The notes beneath the pieces were generated by a model. That model worked only from the letters and a program-made list of their open reading frames with translations. It was not told where the DNA came from and ran no database searches. Below are positions 1 through 16,860 of a DNA stretch of 64,000 bases, in pieces. The stretch's first letter is position 1; each line of letters begins with the position of its first letter. Source of the stretch: Atrichornis clamosus (taxonomy: Eukaryota; Chordata; Aves; Passeriformes; Menuridae); NCBI GenBank assembly GCA_013400975.1, contig WBMZ01003458.1, positions 16,600 through 80,599 on the forward strand, read 5' to 3'. A program made the translations under genes and the position numbers.

Positions 1-3455
<3,455 letters not shown>

Positions 3456-4014
3456 TCAAATTGTGACATTCCTCAGAGAAATGAGTCATTTCATTGCAAC
3501 ACGTTTATTTAAACTGAGAGTAAAAATAAAAAAGAAAGTAACAGTTAAGTTACTTTTTAATATATTAGTAATTTTTTTAAAAGGAGTAAATTCCACGATT
3601 CCTACTCTCCTCCCACTACACCCAACAGGTTTAATCCAAAACTCCTGTGACAACAAAGCCTCTCCGCCATCACTGCTCCACCTCAGGACTGACACCTGAA
3701 CTGTCACCATATTTCAGGGACAATTCCATTAAACCACCAAAGGAAGGTCATAGGAACTGCTGGAGAACTGGGGCAGTTCAGCACATCCAGCTGCATTAAA
3801 TTCCAAATAAAAACAACATCCAGGTCTACCAAGAGACAAACCATTTCCCTTGGCTAAAGCCAAAGGCTGTGCCCAGCACTGCTGTCCCACCAGGCAAGCT
3901 CTGGGATTTTCTCTGTCCCACCCAGCCAGAGCCCAGTGGGGACTTTGGAGAGTGGCCAATCCCCTCAGCCTGTCCCTCTCTCCATCCCAGAGCACAGATG
4001 GCTCTGGGATATCC

Positions 4015-4582
4015 CCAGGGAGGAGACTCCACAGCCTCTCTGGACAATCTGTGCAGGGCTGGGGCACTGCCCAGGGAAAAAGTTCTGCCTCCTGTGCAGG
4101 GGAACTTCCTGGGATCAGCTCCTGCCCGTTCCCCCTGTGCCATCCCAGGCCCCAGGGAGCAGAGCTGGGCCCTGCTCTGCCCCTCCCTGCACACAGGGAC
4201 ACCCAGGGGTGAGGGCCCCTCTCAGCGGGGGCTGCTCTGGAGGCTGCACAGCCCCGGCTCCCTCAGCCTCTCCTGGGCAGGGAGAGGCTCCAGGCCCTTC
4301 CTCATCTCCAGGAGCTCCCGGTGCCGGCTGTGCTGAGGATCCAGAGCTGGACACAGCCCTGCAGATGTGCCTTCAGGGCTGGGCACAGGGGCAGGGGCAC
4401 TCCCTGACCTGCTGGGAATGCTCTTCCCGAGGCACCCCTGGATCCCACAGGCCCTCCTGGCCCCCAGGACCCTCTGCAGGTCAGGGACAGCTCGTTGTCC
4501 CCCAGGACCCCCAGATCCCTCCCCAGCAGGTCACCCCAGCCTGTGCTGCTGCCTGGGCTTGTTCCTCTCCAGGTGCAGGACA
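4015..4582 (-). mobile_element. CR1 retroposon fragment
   Basis: The stretch reads as reversed CR1: the gagactccacagcctctctgga motif region, then the 'lead to aggctccaggcccttcctc' section and 'agctggacacagccctgca', ending in 'ccaggtgcaggac'. It is more GC-rich and more diverged than other copies. Several long frames on both strands here are CR1 artefacts. Confidence 0.75.
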
Positions 4583-7500
4583 GAAAACCTCAGGGCAAAT
4601 TTAAGCAATTCCACTGGAAAAATTCTTGTTCCACGTATGTTTTCTCCCAGTATCACTGAACTAAGAAATGAGCTGGAAAAGTGCAACTACTCCTCTATTT
4701 TTTATAGTATAACTGAACGCTTAGAATGGTTGCTGTGCAAATGGCTCTTTTGTATATTCCTCCATGACAAAATAAAAAGAATCACATCAAAGTGACCCAA
4801 AAAAGGTCTCACAGAAAGAAATTATAGAGAGAGTTTGTGCTTCTGAAACTGGACCTGCACTGAGGTAGGTACCCGAGGGACCACCCTAGAAAGCCAAGCT
4901 CCCATTCCCCTCCTGTGTGGGCAGGAAAGACATTAATTCTATTTTATTACAAGTACAACCACTTTGTAAACATCAGGAAAACTGTTTTAAGTTTCCTAAA
5001 CAAACTATTTGACATTTACAAAACATTTTTGTTTCTTCCTTTCATCTGGCAAACAAATGTGGCTCATTAAAGAAACCACACCTAAAGAGGATCTCTTTTG
5101 GTTCTCTCCCACAGCACTGCCAAACAACTGAAAGCAGCAAATCCTAATCCAGGCTCTTCAAATCCAAGTATTTCCCTCAGATTTCCTAATCTGACTTGAA
5201 AGAAACACAGGAACACTGGTAGGTTTTGCTGGTAAAAGAAACCAGGCTGCATACAGGAATATCAGGAATATCTGCAGGGCCCAGGCTCTGTCCTGGCCTG
5301 GATTGCCAGCACAGGGACTTGAGTTTTGAGGAAAGAGTCTCAGTGTGTAAGAATTCCATAGTTCAAACCAGATATTCCCACATAAGGTTGCTCTAAGTTG
5401 GAAAGGGAGTTTGTGGGACTAATCTTCATGTTTACTTTCTAATTTGTAAGCTAAATTTGTCTACTTAAAAAAAAAAAAATCTAATTTCCACTATGAAATA
5501 AGCAGCCTGGCCCCAAAAAAAAAAAAAAAAATCTGATTTGGGGCCATTCCCTAATTGTAAATAATTCAAATTCTGCAGCCAGTCCCTTCTTGAAAAATTG
5601 TGCATTTCCACAGTCACACATTTCTGAGCACAAACCTGAACCCGAATGAACTTTTCAACAAGTTCTATTTTGCTCTCCTGGGTTCATGAAGTTTTGGGTG
5701 AGAGAAGAGAAAAAACTGAGCTTTTTTTCCTCCCATTTTTATACTGCAAAGTTTGTAACATTCTCTTCTCTTTCCAAGAAAGATTCTTGCTCCCTTCTTC
5801 CTGGTGATGGGAGACCATGGGGCAGAGTGGTCAGTACTTATTTCATGCAACAACACTCTCCAGTTCTTTATTAGTGGGGTAACACTGATTTCTGGCTCGG
5901 CTTCCAAGAATCCTCCACCACCAAAGAAAAAGGGGAAAAAAAGAAGGGAAAAAAGGGGAAAGAAAAGGAAAACTTCTGGTTCACAAGCTTCAGTCTCTAT
6001 CTGGTGGCCAGACAGCAACACTGCAACCTCAGATCTTCCTAAAAACAGAACAATCAAACAGAAAAAATCAAAGAGATGCTGCACCTCAAGTTTGAGAGAC
6101 AAAAAAATACTTTAATGACCATTACCTATGTCAGTAAATACAAAAAAAGGCAACCACTACTGTGTACTCAACACACTGGAGACAAACCACGTTTTATGGG
6201 AACTGTGAATTGGAACTCAGGTGTGTTACTGGAACTCCCAGCCTTTGGGGAGGAACACACCCCAATTTCTCTCTTTTTGGTCTTTTGCTTTTTTGTCCAA
6301 ACAGATTGCACTGTTCCTTTTAAAAGGCTTTTTATTTTGATTATGGAGAACCCTGAGTTGATATATATTCTGTTCATGGGATGCTTTAATTTAGAAATTT
6401 TTTTTTTTTTAGAAGATCCACCACCACCCACATTCATTAAAAGAAGAAGGAAAAAAAAAAAAAAGATAAATTCAGCTTGTGTATAACACATGTTCCAGAA
6501 CAAATAATCAAGATTTTAGAGTATAACTTTCAGCAAGAATTCCAAGTGTAATGACTTGTTTAATTGACCTGCATGGTCACACTCACAGCAGAGTCTGGTG
6601 AAGTTAAACCATCAGTAACAATGATGTTGATCAGGTTGTGGGAATAATGGAATTAAGGACTTGATCCTGGTGCTGCAACATGAACTTGGCAATGATCCAG
6701 CTGTGATCAATAAAATCTGTGCCCAAGACGTGGTCAGTAAAACCTTGAATTATGCAGGTGCTGAGTGATCTTAACTAAACTGAGATTAAAAGGTGTTCAC
6801 CAGTCAGCCTGACCTTCCCCTTCCCATTCCAGAGGTTTTGTGAAAGCTGAACTGTTGGAATTTGCCACCAAAATCACACCTCAACTTTTTTATCAGGTAA
6901 ATCAATTTTCTAATCTTTCTGTAATTAACTGAAAACAGTTTCAGGCAATCTGAGCATCCATGATGGAGATAAACAGAGCAGCACAAAAGAAAGTTTGAAG
7001 TTGTGACAACTTTTAAGCTCTTATCTTTATTCCCATCAGGCTACGATGAACTCACAAGATGGAACCAGTTCAAACTGGACAAAGAAATATTAATTTGTTA
7101 TTGCTAAAGCAGAAAGATCCCAGAGATCCCAACTTTTCCATTTGCCCCCACACTTCCCTGAAGCTGCTTCTGGCACTCAGCAGCCACAGCCAAGAGCAGG
7201 ACCCTGTCCTGTCAGCACTTTTTGGGAAACAAAAAGCCTTAAAATCAACTCCTGAAGAAAAAAAAATTTAAAAAGACAGAGCTGGAAGGTTTTAACTGTA
7301 ATTTAAAACCTCATAAAGAAGTGAAAAACAAAATCTGGCTGGTCTTGGAGTATCTTCCTGTTCTTTGATCCTTGTCAGTGATGGTTTTGGGGACCACAGC
7401 CAGGAAGCAAGAAGTGCAAGAGAAGATTATGTAAATCATCTTTTAAGGGTAACCTATAGGATAAATACATATATTTTATATCATTTTAATATAAATGGTT

Positions 7501-7988
7501 ATTATTGTTTCCTAACCTTTAATCTGCAACTGTGAATGATTCACAAAATACCAGAATATGGCCTGCAAGCCAGTACAATCCAAGCAGGAATACAACCAAT
7601 AAATTCACATTCAAGGCCTGGCTTTCCTCCTACTCTGAATTCAAATCATTACAGGAACCTGACCCAGACACTCCTTAGAAAAAAAAAGAAGGAGTCAGTT
7701 CACAGTAAAGACACAAAAATAACCTGCAAGAACATAATAAGGCAATTATTTAAGCACAGGGAATTCACGGAAAGGATGGGATATTCGGGAGAGGAGCTTT
7801 CCCAGCAGCAGCACCGCAGCACTGCGGCCAGCAGAGGGGGGCTGGAGCTCGGGAAAGGCTCCACCTGGAATCCCGGCAGCGCCAACCTGGGAAAATCCCA
7901 CTTCCCTGACCCCTCCGGCTGCTCCATCCCCCCGGGAACGGGCGGGCTCGGGAGCAAAGGGGCTGCAGCTCTCGGACAACCAACGGCT

Positions 7989-8602
7989 GGGTGCTCAAAT
8001 GGGTTACTTGTAGGGCACCCACATCGGCTATTTTAGGGTACCCAAATGGGTGACTTTTAGGGCACCCAAACACGTCATTTCAGGGCCCCCAAACGGGTTA
8101 CTTTTAGGGCCCCCAAATATGTTATTTTAAGGTACCCAAACGGGTTACTTTTAGGGTATTCAAACAGGTTACTTTTAGGGTACCAAAAGGTTACTTTTAA
8201 GGTATCCAAATAGATTACTTTTAGGATACCCAAATAGGTTACTTTTAGGGTATCCAAACAGGTCAGTTTTAGGCCACCCCAATAGGTTACTTTTAGGGTA
8301 TCCAAAGAGGTTATTTTAGGGTACCCAAATGGGTTACTTTTAGGGTGCCCAAACATGTTATTTTAGGGTCCCCAAACAGGTTACTTTTAGAGCATCCAAA
8401 GAGGTTACTTTTAGGGCACCCAAACATGTTGTTTTAGGGCCCCCAAACCGGTTATTTTAGGGTCCCCAAACAGGTTACTTTTAGGGTACCCAAGAGGTTA
8501 TTTTTAGGGTATCCAAAGTGGTTACTTTTAGGGCACCCAAACATGTTATTTGAGGGCCCCCAAACAGGTTATTTTTAGGGTACCCAAATAAATTGCTTCT
8601 AG
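7989..8602. repeat. Minisatellite, 26 copies of a 23-24 bp unit
   Basis: Unit consensus GGTACCCAAACAGGTTACTT followed by TTAG; 26 successive units can be aligned by eye over 614 bp. Units of 24 bp (TTACTTTTAG) mix with 23-bp units (TTATTTTAG). Each contains a TTTTAGGG junction. Because 24 is a multiple of three, the minus strand stays open for 93 codons with an eight-residue repeat like YPKSNPFG; this is a by-product, not a gene. Confidence 0.95.
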
Positions 8603-8892
8603 GCTATGGCAGCTGTAGCACCCAAGCTGTCCCAATGGTCCAGGCTGCTGATGTTAGGAAAATCCAGGAAACTGAAGCTCCTAGACCTGATCCTTGTCTG
8701 TTTGACTGGACGTGAGCCATTGCATTGAAAGGATCAACCTTTAAGGATCAAACTTCCTGCATCTGCCAGAAGTCACCTTTTTCCTCCTCCTGTTTTTATG
8801 GCTGTATTAAAATCAAACTGTCAAGCCTTCTCCAACAGCCAATTCCTTCTGCTGCACATTAAAAACAGGATCTTCTGAAAGATAAACATTGG

Positions 8893-9258
8893 AGAAAAGG
8901 AGGTTCAGGAGGGCCCTTCTGGCTCGGCACAAGTCCCTGACAGGAGGGGGCAGCCAGGGGAGGTCGGGCTCTGCTCCCAGGGAACAGGGACAGGAGGAGA
9001 GGGAACGGCCTCAGGCTGTGCCAGGGGAGGGGCAGGTTGGACAGCAGGAGGAATGCCTGCCTGGAAAGGGTGGCCAGGCCTTGGCAGGGGCTGCCCCGGG
9101 AGGTTTGGAGTCGCCATCCCTGGAGTTGCCCAAGGAAGGCCTGGACGTGGCACTCAGAGCTCTGGGCTGGGGACAAGGTGGGGATGGGGCACGGCTGGGA
9201 CTCCATGGGCTGGGAGGGCTTTTCCAGCCTCAGGGATCCTGGGATTCTGTGCTATGAA
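8893..9258 (+). mobile_element. CR1 fragment, 3' end, subfamily with GGGCTGGGGACAAGG
   Basis: About 365 bp, from the 'ggttcaggagggccc' region through 'acaggaggagagggaacggcc' and 'tttggagtcgccatccctgg' to a 'gattctgtgctatga' 3' end. Two shorter, near-identical relatives lie at 33.85 and 50.59 kb. Confidence 0.88.
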
Positions 9259-10206
9259 CTTGAAAAGGTAGAATTCACCTCCTGGGACTGAAGAGAGTTT
9301 GCCACCCCTGAAGGTTACTCTGTGTTAGAAGCCTTCCAAGGAGACGACAGAGAGAAGGAGTGGTGGGATTCCACCAGAGGAATGGAACAACCACCCAGAG
9401 ATGGTTCTGAAAATGCTCTCTGCAAGGTTCTTTTTCAGAATTGATACTCACAGGAGAGAACTGCTTTTAGCAAGGCCAGAGAGAAACAAGTTGCAGCATA
9501 TTCAAGGCAATACCTTGAATAAAAAGGATTCCTGCAGGAAAGTCACAAAGAAAGGATCTGTAAAGCTTTCAACCCTAAAGGATCAAGGTTTTTATAAGGA
9601 AAAAAAAAAGTTATGCTTTAATCAAGATGAACAAGAGCTGTAAAAAGGCAACTCTAAGAGAAAGAACAAGGAATTTATTTTGCACAGAGACAAGGTCTAG
9701 AGCAGATGATCTGAGCCACTCAGCTGGATCTGGCTGTGCAGATAAGATCAAGCAGAAGAGCAGTGCAAAGACAAAAAGCCATTGAGACTCCCCACAGAGG
9801 CTCTTACAGAACCTCCACTCCCAGCAGGAACCTGGTGAGGAGAACTCTCGATGGGACTGGTTGTTGGGAGAGGCACAAGAACTCGAGGGAGGAAAGAGGC
9901 ACAGAAGAAAAGCCAGAAGACTTCAAAGAGTTGCCCATCATGAAAGCCAAGGGTGCTGAAAGCAGCTCAAAAAGGACCAAGAAGTGGCAACTCTGAGAAG
10001 ACAATGAAGACTTCAACGAGACAATTACAGTAAAACAGGAAGACAAAAGGTAAAATGCAGAAAAACCAAGATGGAACGGGAAAAATAAGAACACTGATCC
10101 TATAAAGTAGTGTTAGTGGTGCAAAGACAGCTCGACTGCCACTGTCAGGGTGTTCAGCTGATCATCTCCTCACATGGAAACATCCATACAACCTGAAATT
10201 GCTTCA

Positions 10207-10228
10207 GTTTGTTTGTTTGTTTGTTTTG
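10207..10228. repeat. GTTT microsatellite
   Basis: Five tandem GTTT units followed by TG; simple sequence in intron. Confidence 0.9.
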
Positions 10229-11433
10229 AGAACATGAAAGACGAAGCACTAAGTGACTCAAGCTCACACAGGGGATGCCAGGTTGTAGCCCTAAAGTGCC
10301 TTGAAAGGTTTAAGGTGCAACTTTTCTTAACTGACTGACCAATCTCATTGTGGAAGTTTTAGGGGACTTTTCACCTAAAAAAACCCCACATAAACTGCCT
10401 TTGTAGATCCTCAAGCTAAATGCAATTGTATAGGAGCAGATTTCCTCTTCCTACTGATTGACTCTCAGGGAAGTAAAGCCATCCTTTGCCAGCTCCATTC
10501 ACTTTGCCCCAGTCATCAGAGATCTCCAAATCCTGGCATCAAACCTGCTGGCACTCAGCCGGACCATTCCCATCCTCTCTAATCCTTTCTTCTTCCTGCA
10601 GAAGTGCTTTCCTACAGCACCAGAGCATCTCTTGATGGTACTGGAGACTTTTCTACATCTTGAACACAGAACGCACCCGAATTTGGGAGCAGCCAAACAC
10701 CTCATCCCCATCCTCTTTAGTGAAACACTCCTCATCAATCTGCACCAAATTTGGAAGTTCTGACTTAAGGCTTCTGGATTTTAAGCTCTGGACTAATCTG
10801 CCCCCATGTCTCCACAACTGGACTGTGGTATTTTTAAAAAACAACAGAATTCCCACTTATCCAGAGCCACAGCAGCTCTTGGGGCTACTGGCACAAGTCC
10901 TACCTACTCAAAAGCAGCACAGAAGGAACACTGAACTTGACAGCTCAAAAGCAGCCACCATCATCCTAAACCCTGTGTCCATTCTACCTCCTTGCAAAAG
11001 TCAGCAGAGTATCAGGAGCAGTGAATCTCCCTATGATAGCACAGCTTTAGATGTTGGGTTTCTTTAAAAGGAAAAGGTTTATCTTAATAAAATATCTTTT
11101 GTGCAAACTTCTGTATTCCAAATACACCAACCAGTGCCTCTGCATTAGAAAGCTGTCCATTAAATAATAAAGCAATCAAATTCTAACAAACAGCACAAAA
11201 ATGTTTTAGGGAGTTGTTATTTTAAAGAGAGCTTTTTACAGCTCTCCACTTGGCCAATCTTTCTCTCCCCTTATTTAAAAAAATGTTACAAGTAAAATAT
11301 CATGATAAGTATGTGCCAGATGTTTAAACCAACTTCAAAAAATGTATTTGTCTACCCATCCTTAGAGAGTTAGGAGTTAAAAAACCTGCAAAAATAAATG
11401 CCCTGATCCTGCAATTTATGGTTGCATAATTCA

Positions 11434-12149
<716 letters not shown>

Positions 12150-12170
12150 CTACAGGGGCTTGGTAGGAGG

Positions 12171-12428
12171 GCTGGAGAGGGACTTTTCACAGGGACAATG
12201 AGGAATGGCCTTAAGCTGAAGGAGGGCAGGGTTAGATGGGATATTGGGAAGGAATACCCTGGGAGGGTGGGGAGGCCCTGGCACAGGGTGCCCAGAGAAG
12301 CTGTGGCTGCCCCTGGATCCCTGGAAGTGTCCAAGGCCGATCTAGATGAGGCCTGGAGCAACCTGGGATAGTGGAAGGTGTCCCTGCCCAGGGCAGGGGG
12401 GTGGAACTCCATCTTTAAAGGTCCTTTT
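12171..12428 (+). mobile_element. CR1 3' fragment upstream of DYRK1A coding exon 2
   Basis: Has the CR1 hallmarks gatgggatattgggaagga, agagaagctgtggctgcccc and gggatagtggaaggtgtccc; the extreme 3' end is missing after tttaaaggtcc. It lies about 170 bases beyond the exon acceptor and in the same direction as the copy on the other side of the exon. Confidence 0.92.
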
Positions 12429-12616
12429 CTCACATCTCCACGTGTGTGTCGTAACTCAGTGGGAATGTGACAGGGGTTATTACAAACGTAGGAATTTTGT
12501 GTATGGATTCCACAAAAGCCACAAAAACACACAAGTTCTGGCTGCTCACAGCAACTTTCTGGACTGACTGTACCAAAAGAAAAGAGAATCCAGTGTCCAG
12601 CCTCAGCAGCCTCATC

Positions 12617-12712
12617 TCTGTTTGGGGACATGGCCTGGGGGTGATGATGGTGGGATTGGATGATCCTGAAGGGCTCTTCCAGCTTTAGGAATCCCTGATT
12701 CCCTGCCCTCTA
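12617..12712 (+). mobile_element. CR1-like 3' terminal fragment
   Basis: Short match to the 3' tail of a CR1 subfamily: ggtgatgatggtgggattgg, then 'gatcctgaagggctcttcca' and a degenerate terminal octamer repeat. Confidence 0.65.
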
Positions 12713-15140
12713 TGTCTATCCCTCCCCAGCAAAGAAATAGCAGCTGCAATCTGAAAGCAAAATTATAGTAAAGATTAAATTTAGAAGGAAGGTGTTAAAC
12801 AGTCAAGTCCCTGACCAGCAAGGGAAATCCCCATTTCCTTTATAGTCAAAACCTTGCAAGAAAATATAAGCAGTAGAAAACAGTAAATGAACACAGGGCA
12901 TGGGTTTGGCTTTCTTAAAAATAACTATGTTAAAAAAATTTAAGATATTGAAACTGATACTGCACCGTTGACTCAACACCTATCAGGATGCACGGGATGA
13001 AACCAAACACCATTTCACATTGATTATAACAAAATATTAACCATTTTAAGTCAACATTGCACAGAAAATGCCTGTCACTCTTCTGCAAAACGTCCATTAA
13101 AAACTCTGGGAATCAGAGTTAATCTTCCATCTCTACAACTTGGTAAATTTAGTGAACATTTACTCTTCAAGATTCACTGAACACTCTTGCAAGAATGGGT
13201 GAACATATGTAAGACATCATCCAGTATCTCTACTTTCTGCTCTTTTAATTTCTGAGTTTCTGCTTAACCTGAAAAAAAATCATCATCTCACTTAGCAACA
13301 TCACGGTGACTGAAGTAAAAGTCAAAACAATATTTAAATCAGAAAGTCAAAAATACCACTAATTCTAAAGTGTAGAGTCAGTTACTTTAAAAGGTTTGTA
13401 TCTTGTATTTTTTTACCCCAGGCCACAGGTTTCCAGCAGACAGATATCTGGCCAATTACATAACTTAATAAAAACAAATTTTATTTTAAAAAAATTCTGC
13501 ACTTGCATGTGTTCCTAAAAAAGCAGAAAGCTCATATATATACACCCAAAAATCCTGGCACCATGGGGTTCTCATTTTGACTTCAGAGGATCCTCTGACA
13601 TTACAAAAATCACAACAAATCTGAGGATAAACTGAATAATGCACTGCACACATTCAAAAGAAAGTAAAAAAGAAAAGGAGAAAAGTGTTAAAAGCATAAT
13701 TATGCCACAAAAAACCAGCTGTAATTCGATGTTTTGATTCAGCTTGAAACTTTTGCTCCCGAGTCCACCCACATCCAAGTCCATGAATTTTACTATTTTA
13801 GTTTTAAATTGTTTGGGGAGTTGCTGTTTGTGCCCAACAGGTGCCCACTGCCTTGGAGGGGAGTCCACACCAAATGTGATCCCAACAGACACAAATCCCA
13901 ACTGTGCCCAACCAGAGCCTTCCTCTAAACCAGAAACACAAATTTCACAGCAACTCTCAGAAAAGGGGACACGATCAGACACAAGAGCCTGACCAGAACC
14001 TGACGACAAGGATGGACGGGAATTGGCCAACTCATCCTCATGTTCCCATCCCAAATGGAACTGGCATTTTAGCCACCTCTGTGAGGACACCGGGACTCAC
14101 CCTCACCCACGTCAGCAAAAAGCAACAACCACTGGGTCAGAAGTTTAGGACCTGTAACCACCAGCATCAGTAGCCAGGTAATTCCATCTCAGTTTACAGC
14201 TTCTCCTGTGACAGGAACGAAGGCACTGGAGTTCACAGCCCTGGCCACCAACAAAAACAAGTCACGCTCAAGCCCTGGGCCCTGACGAAATCCCTGCCCT
14301 TGCCACATCCCAGACTTTGCTCCATGACTCCTGCAATCCTACCCCGGGACATCTAATCCCAAGGGAACACTCCTAACTGCCTGGAAACACCCAGTGACAC
14401 GTTAGGAGGAAATGAGGGGAGAAAGAAGAACTGGTTAGAATAGAAATCTTGGCCTCCTTTAGTTTTAGGTCGAGGAGTCGCTCCAGAAATAGGGACATTT
14501 GTGCACACCCATTAACTGAGGCTCACAGAACCTCTGGGGGCTCAGAGATTGCTTTTTGGCTCATTTGGAGAGCTCCAGACACCCCAAAAAATAGAAGTGA
14601 TCTGCTGACCACCATGGCAGGACTAAAATCCACCAGCACTCGTCACCACACCGCATCCAGAACTCCCACAGGATAGAAACATCTACGGATAAGGTGTAGC
14701 AATTTTCTTTTCTAACCAGTGAAAGTTCCAGTGATCACAGGTTGTAAAGCACCTCAGGAAGAAAACAAAGTGACAGAAAACTAAAAGTATGCCAAGCTCT
14801 TTAAGCAGGAAGAGATTATGGATGGGGAGTGGGTAGAATGATCTCATAAACAGGCCCCACCTAATGTTAGTTCAGGCATGGCATAAAAACACACACCTTT
14901 TGTGTATCTGCACTCAAAAGAGGTTCACAGCTCAGAACTATCTGAAAATACAGACACTGCAAGAATGGATTCCCCTATGATAAAGAAAGTAGGGCTTATT
15001 CCTCTAAAGCATCATCTCAACACAGTACAAGAAGTCCATTAATATATTTATTTACTTAGTGAGCATGAGAAATACTTTTCTCATTCAAAATAGCTTTGTT
15101 TAATTTTTTTTTTTTTTAATGGATGTTTTTTGGACTCCTT

Positions 15141-15281
15141 ATCCCTGGAAGTGTCCAATGCCAGGTTGGACAGGGCTTGGAGCAATCTGGGATAGTGGAA
15201 GGTGTCCCTGTCCATGGCAGGGGTTGTGAACTGCATCATTTTAAGGTCTCTTCCAATCCAAACCATTCCATGATTCTATGA
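15141..15281 (+). mobile_element. CR1 3' end fragment
   Basis: Begins at atccctggaagtgtccaatg and ends ccattccatgattctatgac, the usual CR1 terminus. A T15 run lies just before it. Confidence 0.92.
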
Positions 15282-16599
15282 CTTTTTCAGGCAACAAAGA
15301 AATTATTAACTGCAAGCAAAAAAACATTTGAGATGCTAGTTATTGAGAACTCTATAAATGAACTACATTTGGTTCAATATAGGAAAAATTGGGGTACAAC
15401 TGTGCCTAGATTTTTAAGAACTCAACGCCACTTTTCAAGATTCAATTTCCTACCTCGTCCAATTGAGATTCTGCTATTCCCACTTTGACATCAGTCCACA
15501 GAACTCTTTCAGACCTTACACCTCCTCCCCAAAAAAGTACCTTAAGGTCACCAGGTGGTAAAACACACCCCATGCCTTGTCCTTTCACCTACAGCAAGGC
15601 ACAAATGAAGAGTTGCAGGAGGCTGTGTGTGATCCCAACAGGGGATCATCAATCCAGAAAAAGTATGTGGATTGTGGTCACACAGCCCAACTGGCCACAG
15701 GACCGGGCAGCCAGCTCTATCCTGGGCCAGGCGACCTCCAAAATCCCTCCCAGCCTCAACATTTCTGTGCCACAAGTATCAGCACAAAGTAAGTGACAGA
15801 ATTTCTCCCCGGATCAGGAGTTGTAAGAGCAGCTCCTCTGACGTGTGGGACTGCACCTGAAAATCCCCACAGCAATTCCAAGGATTTGCATTCCTGTCAT
15901 CCAACTCATTAAAGATATACTTTGCTTCTCAAAGTATCTTTCTGACTCTCTTTGTCCCTCTGTCACACTTCTACCCCAGTGTTCTATTGAGGTATATTCA
16001 TAGTGAAAGACTAAAAAGGAGGCAAAGTCAGACAAAAATCATTAGAACATTTAAAAAAGTGACATTTCCTTAATATGTCTTCATACCTACTTACTTCACA
16101 ATTAAAACTGAACCCAAAAATGGACAGTTTTGACCCTGTGAGTTATGCAAGTTTGCCTTCAGGACTGACAAAAGCATCTTCCAAGTGCAGCAGCAGATCC
16201 TGGTTTCATGACCCCATGAGATAGAGTTATCTTGCCGATAACATAACCTCGGCAACAGCCTTAAAAACACTTCCCTGCCTACTGACTGTTGTGCAAGGTG
16301 AAGCAGGTAAAAGCAGTGAAAGTCCCACCAGCATTTATTTAATTTTTCTAGAAGTTCCAATGTAGTAATTCCCCGTGTTTAGAACTTACCACTGACCTGC
16401 GACCTTGGTATCTGTTTCTTTTAAAATGCTAGCAACTTTTAGCCCCTTCTGTTCCCAAGCCCTCTGCATCCAGCTTCCAGGCAGCAATCCCTGCTGGCAC
16501 AGAACACTAAAAACGTCACTGTCCCCATTTTCCCACCTCTTTGTTCAATTCAGAGAAGAGGCAGAATTTCTTCTTGAATCCAGAAATTCAAGACCTGCA

Positions 16600-16647
16600 A
16601 AGTATGGCACGAAGTATGGCACGAAGTATGGCACAAAGTATGGCACG
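16600..16647. repeat. 12-bp tandem repeat, four copies
   Basis: Four units of AAGTATGGCACG, one with a final A. The 12-bp length keeps a plus-strand frame open (KYGT repeat), which has no sign of being a gene. Confidence 0.92.
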
Positions 16648-16723
16648 TAGCATTTAACTGCAGAAAGACACAGAACCAAACTGGAAGCAGTGACAACATT
16701 CCTTGAGGGTTTATTGTGGATGG

Positions 16724-16860
16724 CCCATCCCTGGAAGTGTCCAAGGCCAGGTTGGACGGGGCTTGGAGCACCCTGGGATAGTGGAAGGTGCCCTGTCCAT
16801 GGCAGGGGGTTGGAATGGGATGAACTTTAAGCTCCCTTCCAACCCAAACCATTCCATGAT
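16724..16860 (+). mobile_element. CR1 3' end fragment
   Basis: 5'-truncated copy starting cccatccctggaagtgtcca and ending accattccatgat. It lies 75 bases after a 12-bp tandem repeat. Confidence 0.92.

Noticed and set aside
3729..4604. Several long open frames on both strands near 4 kb
   Set aside because: They coincide with a GC-rich reversed CR1 fragment and its flank; frames on both strands without conserved domains are expected there.
5465..6465. Poly-A and poly-T runs that could mark processed pseudogenes or polyadenylation
   Set aside because: No coding-like sequence, target-site duplication or gene end adjoins them; they look like ordinary simple sequence.
8075..8356. 93-codon minus-strand frame with an octapeptide repeat
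   Set aside because: It is produced by the 24-bp minisatellite period being a multiple of three; there is no gene context and frame is lost in the 23-bp units.
7989..8602. Regularly spaced repeat resembling a CRISPR array or interstitial telomere
   Set aside because: The units are directly tandem without unique spacers, the genome is a vertebrate's, and the period is 23-24 bp rather than 6 bp.
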